This document shows positions 18,419 to 26,834 of a stretch of DNA of 64,000 nucleotides, piece by piece (the stretch's first letter is position 1; each line of letters opens with the position of its first letter). The DNA is from Sphingomonas sp. TREG-RG-20F-R18-01 (lineage in GTDB: Bacteria > Pseudomonadota > Alphaproteobacteria > Sphingomonadales > Sphingomonadaceae). The notes beneath the pieces were generated by a model, which saw only the letters and a program-made list of their open reading frames with translations, ran no database searches and had not been told where the DNA came from. The stretch is taken from positions 62,001 to 126,000 of the forward strand of contig NZ_JAKNQQ010000004.1 in assembly GCF_022662475.1 (NCBI RefSeq). Direction: 5' to 3'. The position numbers and the translations under genes were made by a program.

Positions 18419-18916
18419 ATGCGCTACGGATACGGGATCATCGCGCTCCTGAGCGGTTCCGCTCTCGTTCCGGCGTTGGCGGACGCCGCGACGCCGGAAT
18501 TTTCCCCCACCGCCTTTTTCGCGGGGCGGACCGAGGGGGAGGGCGTGTTCCACCGGATCGCGTCCCGGCACAAGGCGACGCATGTGCAGGGGACGGGTAC
18601 GCTCACCGCGCCCGACACGATCGTTCTTGCGCAGCATGTCGTGGTCGAAGGCAAGCCACCGCGGGATCGCCAATGGACATTGCACGCCGTCGGGGGCGGG
18701 AAGTTCGATGGCCGGTTGACCGATGCGATCGGTCCGGTGCGCGGCGATGTGGCGGGCAACCGTTTCCATGTCCGGTTCCGGCTGAAGGGCGGCTTCGACG
18801 TGCAGCAGTGGATGTACCTCCAGCCCGGCGGCAAAGTGGTTCAGAACCACCTCGTCGTGCGCAAGTTCGGGATACGGGTTGCCGCACTCGACGAGACGAT
18901 CCGCAAGCTCTCGTAG
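18419..18916 (+). CDS. DUF3833-like exported protein
   Basis: A 165-residue exported protein with a signal peptide cleaved near ALADA (about 22-24). The mature part has the DUF3833 pattern: FAGRTEGEGVFH, GGGKFDGRLTDAIGPVRGDV and GNRFHVRF, then QQWMYLQPGG and NHLVVRKFGIRV. The fold is probably a small lipocalin-like barrel and the function is unknown. The gene begins 9 bases after the oxidoreductase stop, with GGGCTGAGG just before the ATG, so the two are probably co-transcribed. Confidence 0.72.
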   Translation: MRYGYGIIALLSGSALVPALADAATPEFSPTAFFAGRTEGEGVFHRIASRHKATHVQGTGTLTAPDTIVLAQHVVVEGKPPRDRQWTLHAVGGGKFDGRLTDAIGPVRGDVAGNRFHVRFRLKGGFDVQQWMYLQPGGKVVQNHLVVRKFGIRVAALDETIRKLS

Positions 18917-19385
18917 ACCCGGAGGCGTCAGGCAGGCCGGTCGGGCTCCGGGACGTCGTAAATCGACGACGACGTGAAGCGTTCGGGTCCGAATCGTCTC
19001 ATACATTCGGATGACGGACAGTTTTACGGTGGTGGTTGCGAGTATTTGTTAAGACGAGCCGCGCTACACCGGGGATCACGCCGCTGTTTTGGCTAGGAAA
19101 TACATGTCGACTTTCTAACCTTTTGGAAAATATTCGATAAAACGCTAAGCCCTGTTCCGAAATCGGGCTGATGGGGCGGTCGCACTATGGACCAATTCTC
19201 GTTGCAGGCGCTTTGCAGGGGTTGCGATCGTGCGGCAACGCCGCGGCGACCGGAGGGTCCCGATCGACCATTCCTGAACTCGGACATGCCAGGCGCGCTG
19301 GGCGCGCGATCGTGTTTTGACACCGGCGTGATCCTCTTTATGAACCTGATATTAAGCAGTTGTAGTTGTGTGAGTAGGAAGTAGC
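18917..19385. other. Non-coding gap
   Basis: A stretch of 469 bases without a credible gene. It contains a 7-bp inverted repeat TCCGAAT/ATTCGGA (18988-19011) that could end the preceding transcript. An AT-richer stretch (about 19100-19150) may belong to the promoter of the next gene. AGGAAG precedes the ATG at 19386. Confidence 0.4.
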
Positions 19386-20306
19386 ATGCGCGTACGGTTC
19401 CATTCGGTGCGTCGGCATCCGTCGCGGGTGCTGTTGCCGCTCTGGATCATCCTGGTGGTGGCATTCTTCACCTGGCAGGCCGGTACCTATCGTGGCGTGG
19501 TGGCGCTGCTCGCCGAGTGGCAGTTCAACGAATTCGGCGTCTATCATCCGCTGCTGACGTTTCTGCTGTTCGTTCTGATCCTCGCCCCGCTGCCCTTCCT
19601 GTTCACGCGACGGCGCCGCAAGTCCGCGGCGGCCTCCAGTGCGGCAGTCCCCGCGACGGATGTGCTGCCGGTGCGCAACAACCTCAGCCGTGCGATCCTC
19701 GAGGCGACACGGTTTCTGAATGTCCTGCTGTTCATTGCCGGCGGCTGTTTCGTGGCGGCGCTGATCGCCGTGATCATGGTGCTGATGCTGCCGAGCGTGC
19801 AACGCCCGCTGCAACGGATCACCGCGAGCACGACCGTTCCCGCCGTTCCGGCAGAGGGCTTCACCGAATTGCGCGGCAACGTCCTGTACACGCGGACGTC
19901 CGCGTTCGATGAGGATCTGTGGCTGGCGCGGCGCAACGTGCGGTTCGCGCCGATGGTCGATGTCGGTGCCGACCCGTCCGATATCCGGTACTTCATCGAA
20001 CTGTCGGCAACCGACGGAACCGCGCAGAACGCGACCGAAAGCGCGCGACAGGGGATATTGGTGCGCAATGCCCTGCCGGGCGAACTGTTCCGGCTGTACC
20101 GTTATGCCGGCTTCCGCGTTGCGCCGGACCATTATGTCCTGTTCCGGTCGCTGAAGACGATGCGCTGGCCCTATTGGGTGTGGGCGTCGGAATTCGGGGT
20201 GGCAGGCCTGCTGATCGGCATCGGGGCGCTGGTCCAGTGGTTCCGGCGGCGTCGTCTGATCGTGCGGGAACGCGACCTGCTGGAGACGGGTGCCGCGGAC
20301 GCTTAA
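19386..20306 (+). CDS. Uncharacterised inner-membrane protein
   Basis: A 306-residue protein of unrecognised family. Hydrophobic helices lie at about 16-33, 57-73, 115-136 and 263-279. Between the third and fourth is a soluble domain of about 120 residues containing GNVLYTRTSAFDEDLW and YRYAGFRVAPDHYVLFRS. The ends are basic (RRRRKS after helix two, FRRRRLIVRERD after helix four), and AGGAAG precedes the ATG. No enzymatic motif is visible. It lies upstream of a retropepsin-like gene on the same strand. Confidence 0.65.
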   Translation: MRVRFHSVRRHPSRVLLPLWIILVVAFFTWQAGTYRGVVALLAEWQFNEFGVYHPLLTFLLFVLILAPLPFLFTRRRRKSAAASSAAVPATDVLPVRNNLSRAILEATRFLNVLLFIAGGCFVAALIAVIMVLMLPSVQRPLQRITASTTVPAVPAEGFTELRGNVLYTRTSAFDEDLWLARRNVRFAPMVDVGADPSDIRYFIELSATDGTAQNATESARQGILVRNALPGELFRLYRYAGFRVAPDHYVLFRSLKTMRWPYWVWASEFGVAGLLIGIGALVQWFRRRRLIVRERDLLETGAADA

Positions 20307-20365
20307 GGCCGCGCTAACCAGACCCGCGCACCCGCTGTTTATGCCCGGTGGGGCATTGCAGCGGC

Positions 20366-20902
20366 ATGTTCGCGGTCAAAGCTCTCTTGGCGACTCCCGG
20401 CCTGGTCGGATTACTGGCCTTCGCCGGGCTTTCGCTCAGCGCGCATGCGCCATCGGGTGAGTCGGTCACGGCGTCGGCACAGACCGCCCGGATCGTCGCC
20501 ATGCGGACGGTGCCGGAAGATTCGGACGCGCCGCCGACGATGCGGCGGCGCTTCACGCGCGCCACCGACGGGCTGTTTTACGTCACCGCGCGCGTGAACG
20601 GCGTCAAGGTGCGGTTCCTGGTCGATACCGGCGCGACCATGGTCGTCCTGACGCCAGGGGATGCCATGCGCGTCGGCGCCACCGACACGGTGGCATCACG
20701 GCATGCGGTGATGGAGACGGCGGCCGGGCCGTCCGCCATCGATCGCGTCACGCTGGATCAGGTTGCCCTTGCCGGGCATACGGTTGCCGGTGTCGACGCG
20801 GCGGTCGTGCGGCGGGGATTGCGCGTGTCGTTGCTGGGACAGGACCTGCTCTCGCGCCTTGGCCCGGTCACGATTTCCGGAAACGCGCTCGAACTCAACT
20901 GA
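20366..20902 (+). CDS. Retropepsin-like (clan AA) aspartic protease, exported
   Basis: Single-domain aspartic protease of the TIGR02281 type; such proteins act as homodimers. A hydrophobic N-terminal segment (about 6-27) should anchor or export it. The catalytic loop is FLVDTGATMVVLTP, and the family end motif is SLLGQDLLSRLGPVTI. The start at 20366 gives the better signal; a GTG six codons upstream is also in frame. The gene converges with the PEP-CTERM protein gene 11 bases away. The substrate is unknown. Confidence 0.78.
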   Translation: MFAVKALLATPGLVGLLAFAGLSLSAHAPSGESVTASAQTARIVAMRTVPEDSDAPPTMRRRFTRATDGLFYVTARVNGVKVRFLVDTGATMVVLTPGDAMRVGATDTVASRHAVMETAAGPSAIDRVTLDQVALAGHTVAGVDAAVVRRGLRVSLLGQDLLSRLGPVTISGNALELN

Positions 20903-20913
20903 CCCGGTAGCGC

Positions 20914-21633
20914 TCAGGCTTCGCCGACGCTCTCGCCAAAGCCGCGGACGCCCCGTCGGCGCAACCGCAATGCGCAACCGACCATCAGGAAGCCACCGAG
21001 CAGCATCGCCCAGGTGGAAGGCTCCGGCACGGCGGACACCGGCGTCGGCGTTCCGGGCGTGGTCGTGCCCGGTGTCGTCGTTCCAGGGGTGGTCGTCCCC
21101 GGCGTCGTCGTTCCGGGCGTTCCGGTTCCCGGATTTGCCCCACTGAAGCCAGACGCTCCCGCGACGGGCTGGGAAATGGCGGGCGTGAACGGTTGGGCGG
21201 TGCCCGACGCGGGCGTTCCCAGACCGGCGTCGACGAGCGCATCGCGCCCGGGCGGGGAGACGGTGTTGGCGGCGACTTCGACAGGGCCGGTCCCGACCGG
21301 CGCCGTCGGCGGAACCCCGCGTGTAAAGGCTACCGCCGGCGTATCGGCGCGACGCGCGGGACCGTAGGCGGCCGGGGTCGTAGCGGAGCGCCGGTCCAGC
21401 GGACCGCGCGGTGCGGCGATGCCGGACAGATAGCTGCTGCGTTGTCCCGGACCCGTCGTGCCGAGCGTTGCGGTGAAGGCCTTGGCCCCGGGCAGTCCGC
21501 CGTCGGTGATGAACACCGCGCGCGTGTTCTGCGGGAACAGGGCGGCAAGCAACAACGTGGCGGAAAGCGCCCCCACGATCAGCGAGCGAGCCTTGTTTTC
21601 GCCGCGGTTAAATTCGGATACCTGCACAGCCAT
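20914..21633 (-). CDS. PEPxxWA-CTERM sorted surface protein
   Basis: Probable substrate of the exosortase encoded at 10.1-11.0 kb. It has a signal-type segment at about 17-35 (LIVGALSATLLLAALF), a low-complexity Ala/Pro/Thr/Gly body and repeated PGTTT units. A classical tripartite tail follows: VPEPSTWAMLLGG, a short membrane helix and RLRRRG. It ends with 12 further residues. AGGG precedes the ATG at 21633. No enzymatic domain is visible, so it is probably a secreted or polymer-associated structural protein. Confidence 0.82.
   Translation of the reverse strand: MAVQVSEFNRGENKARSLIVGALSATLLLAALFPQNTRAVFITDGGLPGAKAFTATLGTTGPGQRSSYLSGIAAPRGPLDRRSATTPAAYGPARRADTPAVAFTRGVPPTAPVGTGPVEVAANTVSPPGRDALVDAGLGTPASGTAQPFTPAISQPVAGASGFSGANPGTGTPGTTTPGTTTPGTTTPGTTTPGTPTPVSAVPEPSTWAMLLGGFLMVGCALRLRRRGVRGFGESVGEA
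21041..21120. repeat. Degenerate 30-bp tandem repeat encoding PGTTT units
   Basis: Two 30-base units (21061-21090 and 21091-21120) differ at a few positions, and a 20-base partial unit precedes them. In the minus-strand gene they encode the repeated Pro-Gly-Thr linker just before the sorting signal. Copy-number changes would remain in frame. Confidence 0.7.
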
Positions 21634-21833
21634 TCTTACCCTATAGGCAATCTGCAAGACGATTGCGACAGTTTTGATGGCATCGAATCCTGCTGCGGGA
21701 CGGCTTCGCCCGTCTGGAGAATGCTTTTAAGTCTTTACGTTGGAGGCAATAAACGGCGTGTTTCAGCCGAAGGGAGTATCAAGAATGCGGCGATCGATCT
21801 GTGACTGAGCGGGTTCAACGACGGGGGAGCCGG

Positions 21834-22475
21834 ATGCAGCGGGCGATGTTGGCAATGGCCGCGGTGCTGGCGATCGGTGGATGCGCGCGAACGCCGCAGC
21901 CGCCTTTCGACGATTCGCAAAAACTCGTTCGCGCGACGCTGAAAATCCTGACCGATGATGGCAACACGATCTGTGTCGACAATCGTACCAACGGCAAGCC
22001 GCTGGCGATCTTCGCGACCATGTCGGTGGCACCACCGCCGTCGCGCCGTCCGCTCGCCTGGCACGTCGTAACGCCGCTGCGATCGAACGCGGCACTGACC
22101 GCGCGGCAGATCTACCAGGATACGATCGTCGACAAGCCAGCGCACATCCCCGACCCGGTCAACGCAACGCCGGCGCTCGGCTTTCTCGACCAGCAGCGGC
22201 TGAACAGCGCGGCGATGGTCCTGTCGCGGACGGGGCAGAGCAAGACGGTCGATCTGGGTGGTGGGTTCGGCGTGCCGAGGGTCGATGCCCGTTGGTGGCC
22301 GCTCGTGCGCCTTTCGCAAAAATGCTATCTCAAATACGTCATCTCGGATCCGGTGTGGTCGGACACGATGGGCTATGTGACGATCAACATCGAGCATTGG
22401 GGAACGACCTACGCGTTCCAGCGCCGCAACAACGACTGGGTTGCGGTCGCCCAATGGAGCAACTGGCTGTTCTGA
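21834..22475 (+). CDS. Uncharacterised lipoprotein
   Basis: A 213-residue protein with a clear lipoprotein signal, MQRAMLAMAAVLAIGGCAR. GGGGGAG lies 6 bases before the ATG. The mature part has aromatic-rich blocks, RWWPLVRLSQKCYLKYVISD and TYAFQRRNNDWVAVAQWSNW, and resembles a small beta-rich domain, but I do not recognise the family. It ends 6 bases from the dinB stop on the other strand, and the PEP-CTERM gene lies divergently upstream. Confidence 0.68.
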   Translation: MQRAMLAMAAVLAIGGCARTPQPPFDDSQKLVRATLKILTDDGNTICVDNRTNGKPLAIFATMSVAPPPSRRPLAWHVVTPLRSNAALTARQIYQDTIVDKPAHIPDPVNATPALGFLDQQRLNSAAMVLSRTGQSKTVDLGGGFGVPRVDARWWPLVRLSQKCYLKYVISDPVWSDTMGYVTINIEHWGTTYAFQRRNNDWVAVAQWSNWLF

Positions 22476-22481
22476 GCGCGC

Positions 22482-23567
22482 TCAGGGACCGTCGGCGTCG
22501 AACAGCGGCAGCGCGACGGTCCCTTCCGCCAATGGGTCGAACGTCGAGACCGTGACACCGACCAGCCGGATCCCCTTGATCGGGGGCAGCACGGTCCGGA
22601 TCAACTCGCGACTCGCGGCGCGCAGCTTTGCCTCGGTGTCGATCGCCGTCGGATAGGTTCGGCTGCGGGTGATCTGCTGGAAGTCGGCGTATTTGACCTT
22701 GACCGTCGCCGTCCGGCCGTACGCCTGCGCCTTCGCGCACCAGCCCCAGACGTCGTCCGCCATCTGCTGCACGCCCGCCTCGATCTCGACCGGATCGAAC
22801 AGGTCGCGATTGAACGTCGTCTCCGAGCCCGACGACTTGCGGATGCGGTCGGGGTCGACCGGGCGATGGTCCTCGCCGCGCGCGATCGCGTGATACCAAT
22901 CGGCGGCATTGCCGAAATGCGCGCGCAGGAATTTCAGCGATTTGGCGCGCAGGTCCGCGCCGGTGGTGATGCCCAGGCTGTGCATCTTCTTGGCGGTCAC
23001 CGGGCCGACGCCGTGGAAGCGCGCGACCGGCAGCGTCTCGACCCACGACGCTCCCATGTCGGGCGTCACCGCGAACTGGCCGTTCGGCTTGCGCTGGTCG
23101 GACGCCAGTTTCGCGAGGAACTTGTTGTACGAAATGCCGGCCGAGGCGGTCAGCCCGGTTTCCGCAAGGATGCGCGCGCGGATCGCCTTGGCGGTCGCCC
23201 AGGCGGTCGGCAGCCCCTGCAGGTTGGCGGTCACGTCGAGATACGCCTCGTCGAGCGACAGCGGCTGGACGAGCGGGGTATAGTCCTGGAAGATCGCCTG
23301 GATCTGCCGCGACACCTGTTTGTACACGTCGAATCGCGGCGGGACGAAGATCAGGTCGGGGCAGCGCCGCGCTGCGGTCACCGAGGGCAGGGCGGAGCGA
23401 ACGCCGAACACACGCGCCTCGTAACTCGCCGCCGCCACCACCCCGCGCGCGGCGGACGACCCCACCGCTATCGGCTTTCCGCGCAACGACGGATCGTCGC
23501 GTTGTTCGACCGACGCGAAGAACGCGTCCATGTCGACGTGGATGATTTTCCGGGGCGGCGGCTCCAT
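22482..23567 (-). CDS. dinB: DNA polymerase IV (Y-family translesion polymerase)
   Basis: Error-prone polymerase that copies past damaged bases. The N-terminus KIIHVDMDAFFASVE contains the catalytic Asp12 and Asp14, and SLDEAYLDV supplies the second acidic pair. The helix-hairpin-helix VARFHGVGPVTAKKMHSLGI and the little-finger region (RLVGVTVSTFDPL) follow. At 361 residues it is normal in length. It lacks an obvious C-terminal beta-clamp pentapeptide: the protein ends TVALPLFDADGP, where ALPLF could serve. A LexA box lies 22 bases upstream of the ATG. Confidence 0.93.
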   Translation of the reverse strand: MEPPPRKIIHVDMDAFFASVEQRDDPSLRGKPIAVGSSAARGVVAAASYEARVFGVRSALPSVTAARRCPDLIFVPPRFDVYKQVSRQIQAIFQDYTPLVQPLSLDEAYLDVTANLQGLPTAWATAKAIRARILAETGLTASAGISYNKFLAKLASDQRKPNGQFAVTPDMGASWVETLPVARFHGVGPVTAKKMHSLGITTGADLRAKSLKFLRAHFGNAADWYHAIARGEDHRPVDPDRIRKSSGSETTFNRDLFDPVEIEAGVQQMADDVWGWCAKAQAYGRTATVKVKYADFQQITRSRTYPTAIDTEAKLRAASRELIRTVLPPIKGIRLVGVTVSTFDPLAEGTVALPLFDADGP

Positions 23568-23588
23568 TGGCGCCTGATAGGGGAAAAC

Positions 23589-23603
23589 GAACGGAAGGGG
23601 AAC
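23589..23603 (-). promoter_or_regulatory. LexA box (SOS operator) of dinB
   Basis: Read on the minus strand, the site is GTTC-CCCTTCC-GTTC, an exact match to the alphaproteobacterial LexA consensus GTTC-N7-GTTC. It ends 22 bases before the dinB start codon, where a repressor would block the promoter. DinB is a known SOS gene, so the match is likely functional. Confidence 0.85.
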
Positions 23604-23661
23604 GGGTTAGCGGGCGATCCTGCGCTACTGGCCGCAGTGCCGCCGTCCGACCATTACCCGG

Positions 23662-24918
23662 TCACCCCAGGGCGTCCGCTGCTTCGCCGATCGCGGCGTA
23701 GACGCGGTCGAGATCGTCCGCTTCGATTGCATAGGGCGGCATGACGTACACCGTATTGCCGAGTGGCCGCAGCAGCAGGTTCGCGTCCCGGAACCGCTTG
23801 AGCAGCGCAGGCCCAAGGGTCGACAGATATCCGCCGCCTGCCGGATCGACCAGGTCGAGCGCGGCGATCGTCCCCAGCGTCCGCGCCGCGCGAACGTTGC
23901 GATGCCCGGCCAGTCCCCCGAGCCGCGCCGTCTGGCGCGCGGCCAGCTCGGCGATCCGTGCTGCGACCGGCTCGTCGCGCCAGATCGCGAGATTGGCGTT
24001 GGCGGCGGCGCAGGCGATCGGGTTGGCGGTGTAGCTCGACGAATGGAAGAACATCTTCGACCGGTCGGTCGAGAAATGCGCAGCGTAGATCGCCTCGGTC
24101 GCGAGCGTTACCGCGAGCGGCACCGCGCCCCCGGTCAACCCCTTCGACAGGCACAGGATATCGGGCACCACCGCGGCCTGTTCGCAGGCGAGCAACGTGC
24201 CGGTGCGGCCCCAGCCGGTCATCACTTCATCCGCGATGAACAGCACGTCGTACCGTGCGCAGATCGCGCGCATCTCGGCCAGCACCCATGCCGGGTAGAA
24301 CAGCATCCCCCCTGCGCCGAGCACGAGCGGCTCGACGATGAACGCGGCGGGGGCCTCGCGGCACGCCGCCTCGAGCGCGTCGAGCGTCGCTTGCTCGTGC
24401 CCGGCGGCGGGGAAGGGGATGGTTCCCACGTCGAACAGCAATGCGCCGTACGCCTGGTTGAACACGCCGCGCGCACCGACCGACATCGCGCCGATCGTAT
24501 CGCCGTGATAGCTGTGCTCCAGCACCAGGATCCGGTCGCGCGGGGCGCCGCGGTTGGCCCAATAGCCGAGCGCCATCTTCAGCGCGACCTCGACGCTGGT
24601 CGACCCGGAATCCGAGAAGAACACGCGCGTCAGCACGGGCGGCAGCAACGCGATGAGCGCGCGCGCAAGCGTCTCGGCGGGTTCGTGGGTCCAGCCGGCG
24701 AAGATGATCTGGTCGAGCCGCTGCGCCTGCTCGGCGATCGCCGCCATGATGCGCGGGTGGCAATGGCCGTGCGTCGTCACCCACCAGGACGAGATCGCAT
24801 CGACGATCCGCCGCCCGTCCGCCGTATGCAGGATCGCGCCCGACGCATGGCTGACCCGCGGGATCGGCTCGCCGAGCCCGTGCTGGGTGAAGGGATGCCA
24901 GATCGGCCCGTGGCTCAT
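23662..24918 (-). CDS. bioA: Adenosylmethionine-8-amino-7-oxononanoate aminotransferase
   Basis: PLP-dependent enzyme converting KAPA to DAPA in biotin synthesis, using S-adenosylmethionine as amino donor. Hallmarks are IWHPFTQHG (6-14), SSWWVTTHGHCHP (43-55), SDSGSTSVEVALKMA, HSYHGDT and the PLP Lys259 in CLSKGLTGG. The start at 24918 overlaps the bioD stop as ATGA. The same frame stays open for another 215 codons upstream, but those codons are shadow sequence inside bioD. It is the last gene of the bioF-bioD-bioA run. Confidence 0.95.
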   Translation of the reverse strand: MSHGPIWHPFTQHGLGEPIPRVSHASGAILHTADGRRIVDAISSWWVTTHGHCHPRIMAAIAEQAQRLDQIIFAGWTHEPAETLARALIALLPPVLTRVFFSDSGSTSVEVALKMALGYWANRGAPRDRILVLEHSYHGDTIGAMSVGARGVFNQAYGALLFDVGTIPFPAAGHEQATLDALEAACREAPAAFIVEPLVLGAGGMLFYPAWVLAEMRAICARYDVLFIADEVMTGWGRTGTLLACEQAAVVPDILCLSKGLTGGAVPLAVTLATEAIYAAHFSTDRSKMFFHSSSYTANPIACAAANANLAIWRDEPVAARIAELAARQTARLGGLAGHRNVRAARTLGTIAALDLVDPAGGGYLSTLGPALLKRFRDANLLLRPLGNTVYVMPPYAIEADDLDRVYAAIGEAADALG

Positions 24919-25544
24919 CGGAACGCCGCCGTGTCGAAATGCTCGGCGAAAGCGGCGGCCAGCGTCGTCGCGTCGAGCGTGCCCAGCTGCGGCAAGCGGC
25001 CGAGGCGCGTGACCCCGCCGATCCGTGCGATCGTCGCCTCGCTGTCGGGCTCGGCATCGCCGATGAAGGCGACGCCGTGGAGCGGCACGCCGCGGTGACG
25101 CAGCGCCTCGATCGACAACAGGCTGTGGTTGATCGTCCCCAGCCCGGTCCGCGCGACCAGCACGACCGGCTTGGCCCAGCGTGCGAACAGGTCGGCGAAC
25201 AGCAGGTCCGGGGTGATCGGCACCAGCACACCGCCCGCGCCCTCCACGACCAGCGGCCCGCTGACCGTCGGCAGCGCGAGCCGGTCGAGGTCGATCGTCA
25301 CCCCGTCGATCGCCGCCGCGCGGTGCGGCGAGCAGGGTGTCGCGAGCCGGTATGCCTCGGGCAGGATCCGTTCGGGCGGCAGGCCGGACAGGGCGGCGAC
25401 GCTGTCGGCATCGCTGCGCGGGTCGAGCCCGGCCTGCACCGGTTTCCAGTACTGCGCGTGCAGCGCGCCGGCGAGCGCGGCGGCGAAGACGGTCTTGCCG
25501 ACGTCGGTGTCGGTGCCGGTGACGATGAAAGTCGGGGCGGTCAT
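24915..25544 (-). CDS. bioD: Dethiobiotin synthetase
   Basis: ATP-dependent closure of the ureido ring of dethiobiotin from DAPA and CO2. The P-loop GTDTDVGKT is at 10-18. Further family blocks are KPVQAGLD, VEGAGGVLVPITPDLLFADL, and VLVARTGLGTINHSLLSIE. The start overlaps the bioF stop (ATGA, 25541-25544) and its own stop overlaps the bioA start, so all three genes are coupled. At 209 residues the length is usual. Confidence 0.95.
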   Translation of the reverse strand: MTAPTFIVTGTDTDVGKTVFAAALAGALHAQYWKPVQAGLDPRSDADSVAALSGLPPERILPEAYRLATPCSPHRAAAIDGVTIDLDRLALPTVSGPLVVEGAGGVLVPITPDLLFADLFARWAKPVVLVARTGLGTINHSLLSIEALRHRGVPLHGVAFIGDAEPDSEATIARIGGVTRLGRLPQLGTLDATTLAAAFAEHFDTAAFR

Positions 25545-26737
25545 GGCAGGATCTCGTGCAAGGCATGGGCGAGGCGGTCGATGTCCGCCTCGGTGACGTT
25601 GAGGGTCAGCGAGATGCGCAGCCGCGCGGTCCCGGCGGGGACGGTCGGCGGCCGGATGCCGCGGATGTCGAACCCCGCCGCCTGCAACGCGGACGCCGCG
25701 CGCATCGTCGCGGCGTCGTCACCGATCAGCAGCGGCAGGATCTGCGATCCGGTCGGCGTCACCCCGCACGGGGCGAGCGCGCGTTCGGCATAGGCCACCA
25801 GCGCGGCGAGCCGGACGCGGCGCTCGGGTTCGTCCGCGAGGATGCGCAGGCTTTCGCGCACCGCGCTCGCCATCAGCGGCGACGGCGCGGTCGAGAAGAT
25901 GAAGCCGCGCGCGCGGTTGACCAGGAAGTCGCGCGCGACGGCCGGTCCGCATAGCAAAGCGCCCTCACACCCCAGCGCCTTGCCGCAGGTCCGTAGCGTG
26001 ATGACGTTCTCGCGTCCTTCCAGACCCGCAGCCAGTCCGCGACCGTCCGGCCCGAATACCCCGGAGGCATGCGCTTCGTCGATCAGCAGGATCGCATCGT
26101 GGCGCGCCGCGACCTCTGCCAAAGCGGCGAGCGGGGCGCGGTCGCCGTCCATGCTGTAGAGGGTCTCCACCGCGATCCACACGCAGCCGGTCCCGCCGCG
26201 TGCGCGCCAGCCGGTGATGGCGGCGTCGATGGCATCCGGGTCGTTGTGGGCGGCGCCGATCGTCTCGGCTCGGCCGAGCCGCATGCCCTCATGCGCGCTC
26301 GCATGGATCAGTGCGTCGTGGACGACCAGGTCGCCCCGCTGCGGCAGCGTCGCGAACAACGCCGCATTGGCGGCAAAACCGCTCGCGAAGAACAAGGCGG
26401 TCTCGCTGCCGAAGAACGCCGCAGCCTCCGCCTCGAGCGCTTCATGCTCTGGATCGTTGCCGCGCAGCAGTCGCGACCCGCCCGATCCGATCGACACCCC
26501 GCGATCAAGCGCCGCGCCAACCGCATCGCGCAGCCGCTGGGAGGTTGCGAGCGCAAGATAGTCGTTCGATGCGAAGTCGACTCCCCTGCGCGGCTGCAGC
26601 CGCCGCAGGCGGGCCCGTTCGGCAATCGCGCCGAGATCACGGCGGTGGACATCCCAAAGCACGGTGTCGCCCTCACCGCGCCGTTGCGGCTTCGCGTCTT
26701 CGTCAAATATTACCGAATTCCAAGTACCTATCATCAA
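25541..26737 (-). CDS. bioF: 8-amino-7-oxononanoate synthase
   Basis: PLP enzyme condensing pimeloyl-thioester with alanine to give KAPA. Family blocks are DFASNDYLALA, GSGGSRLLRGN, FASGFAANAALFATL, ETLYSMDGD, IDEAHASGVFGPDGRG and the PLP Lys253 in TLRTCGKALGCEGALL. The start is uncertain: TTG at 26737 is followed directly by ATG at 26734, with no clear ribosome-binding site. It is the first gene of the biotin operon and divergent from the cytochrome c gene. No biotin-regulator (BioR) palindrome was seen upstream. Confidence 0.94.
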   Translation of the reverse strand: MMIGTWNSVIFDEDAKPQRRGEGDTVLWDVHRRDLGAIAERARLRRLQPRRGVDFASNDYLALATSQRLRDAVGAALDRGVSIGSGGSRLLRGNDPEHEALEAEAAAFFGSETALFFASGFAANAALFATLPQRGDLVVHDALIHASAHEGMRLGRAETIGAAHNDPDAIDAAITGWRARGGTGCVWIAVETLYSMDGDRAPLAALAEVAARHDAILLIDEAHASGVFGPDGRGLAAGLEGRENVITLRTCGKALGCEGALLCGPAVARDFLVNRARGFIFSTAPSPLMASAVRESLRILADEPERRVRLAALVAYAERALAPCGVTPTGSQILPLLIGDDAATMRAASALQAAGFDIRGIRPPTVPAGTARLRISLTLNVTEADIDRLAHALHEILP

Positions 26738-26834
26738 TCGTCAAAGTCCTGATGCGGCCCGTTCGCGGAGGCTCGTCCGGTCCTTAGGCGCGGCGCGCGT
26801 CATGTTCCACTGGACGTTCGACGAGGGGAGGTAG

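Noticed and set aside
15962-19006. Two long antisense frames over the FdhF-like and DUF3833 genes
   Set aside because: No start signal and no recognisable domain; the sense strand carries clear molybdoenzyme motifs.
24919-25566. Apparent 634-residue BioA with a long N-terminal extension
   Set aside because: The extension lies wholly inside bioD in another frame and reads as Arg-rich noise; MSHGPIWHPF at 24918 matches the family start and overlaps the bioD stop as ATGA.
26738-26834. BioR operator upstream of bioF
   Set aside because: No TTATMTATAA-like palindrome is present.
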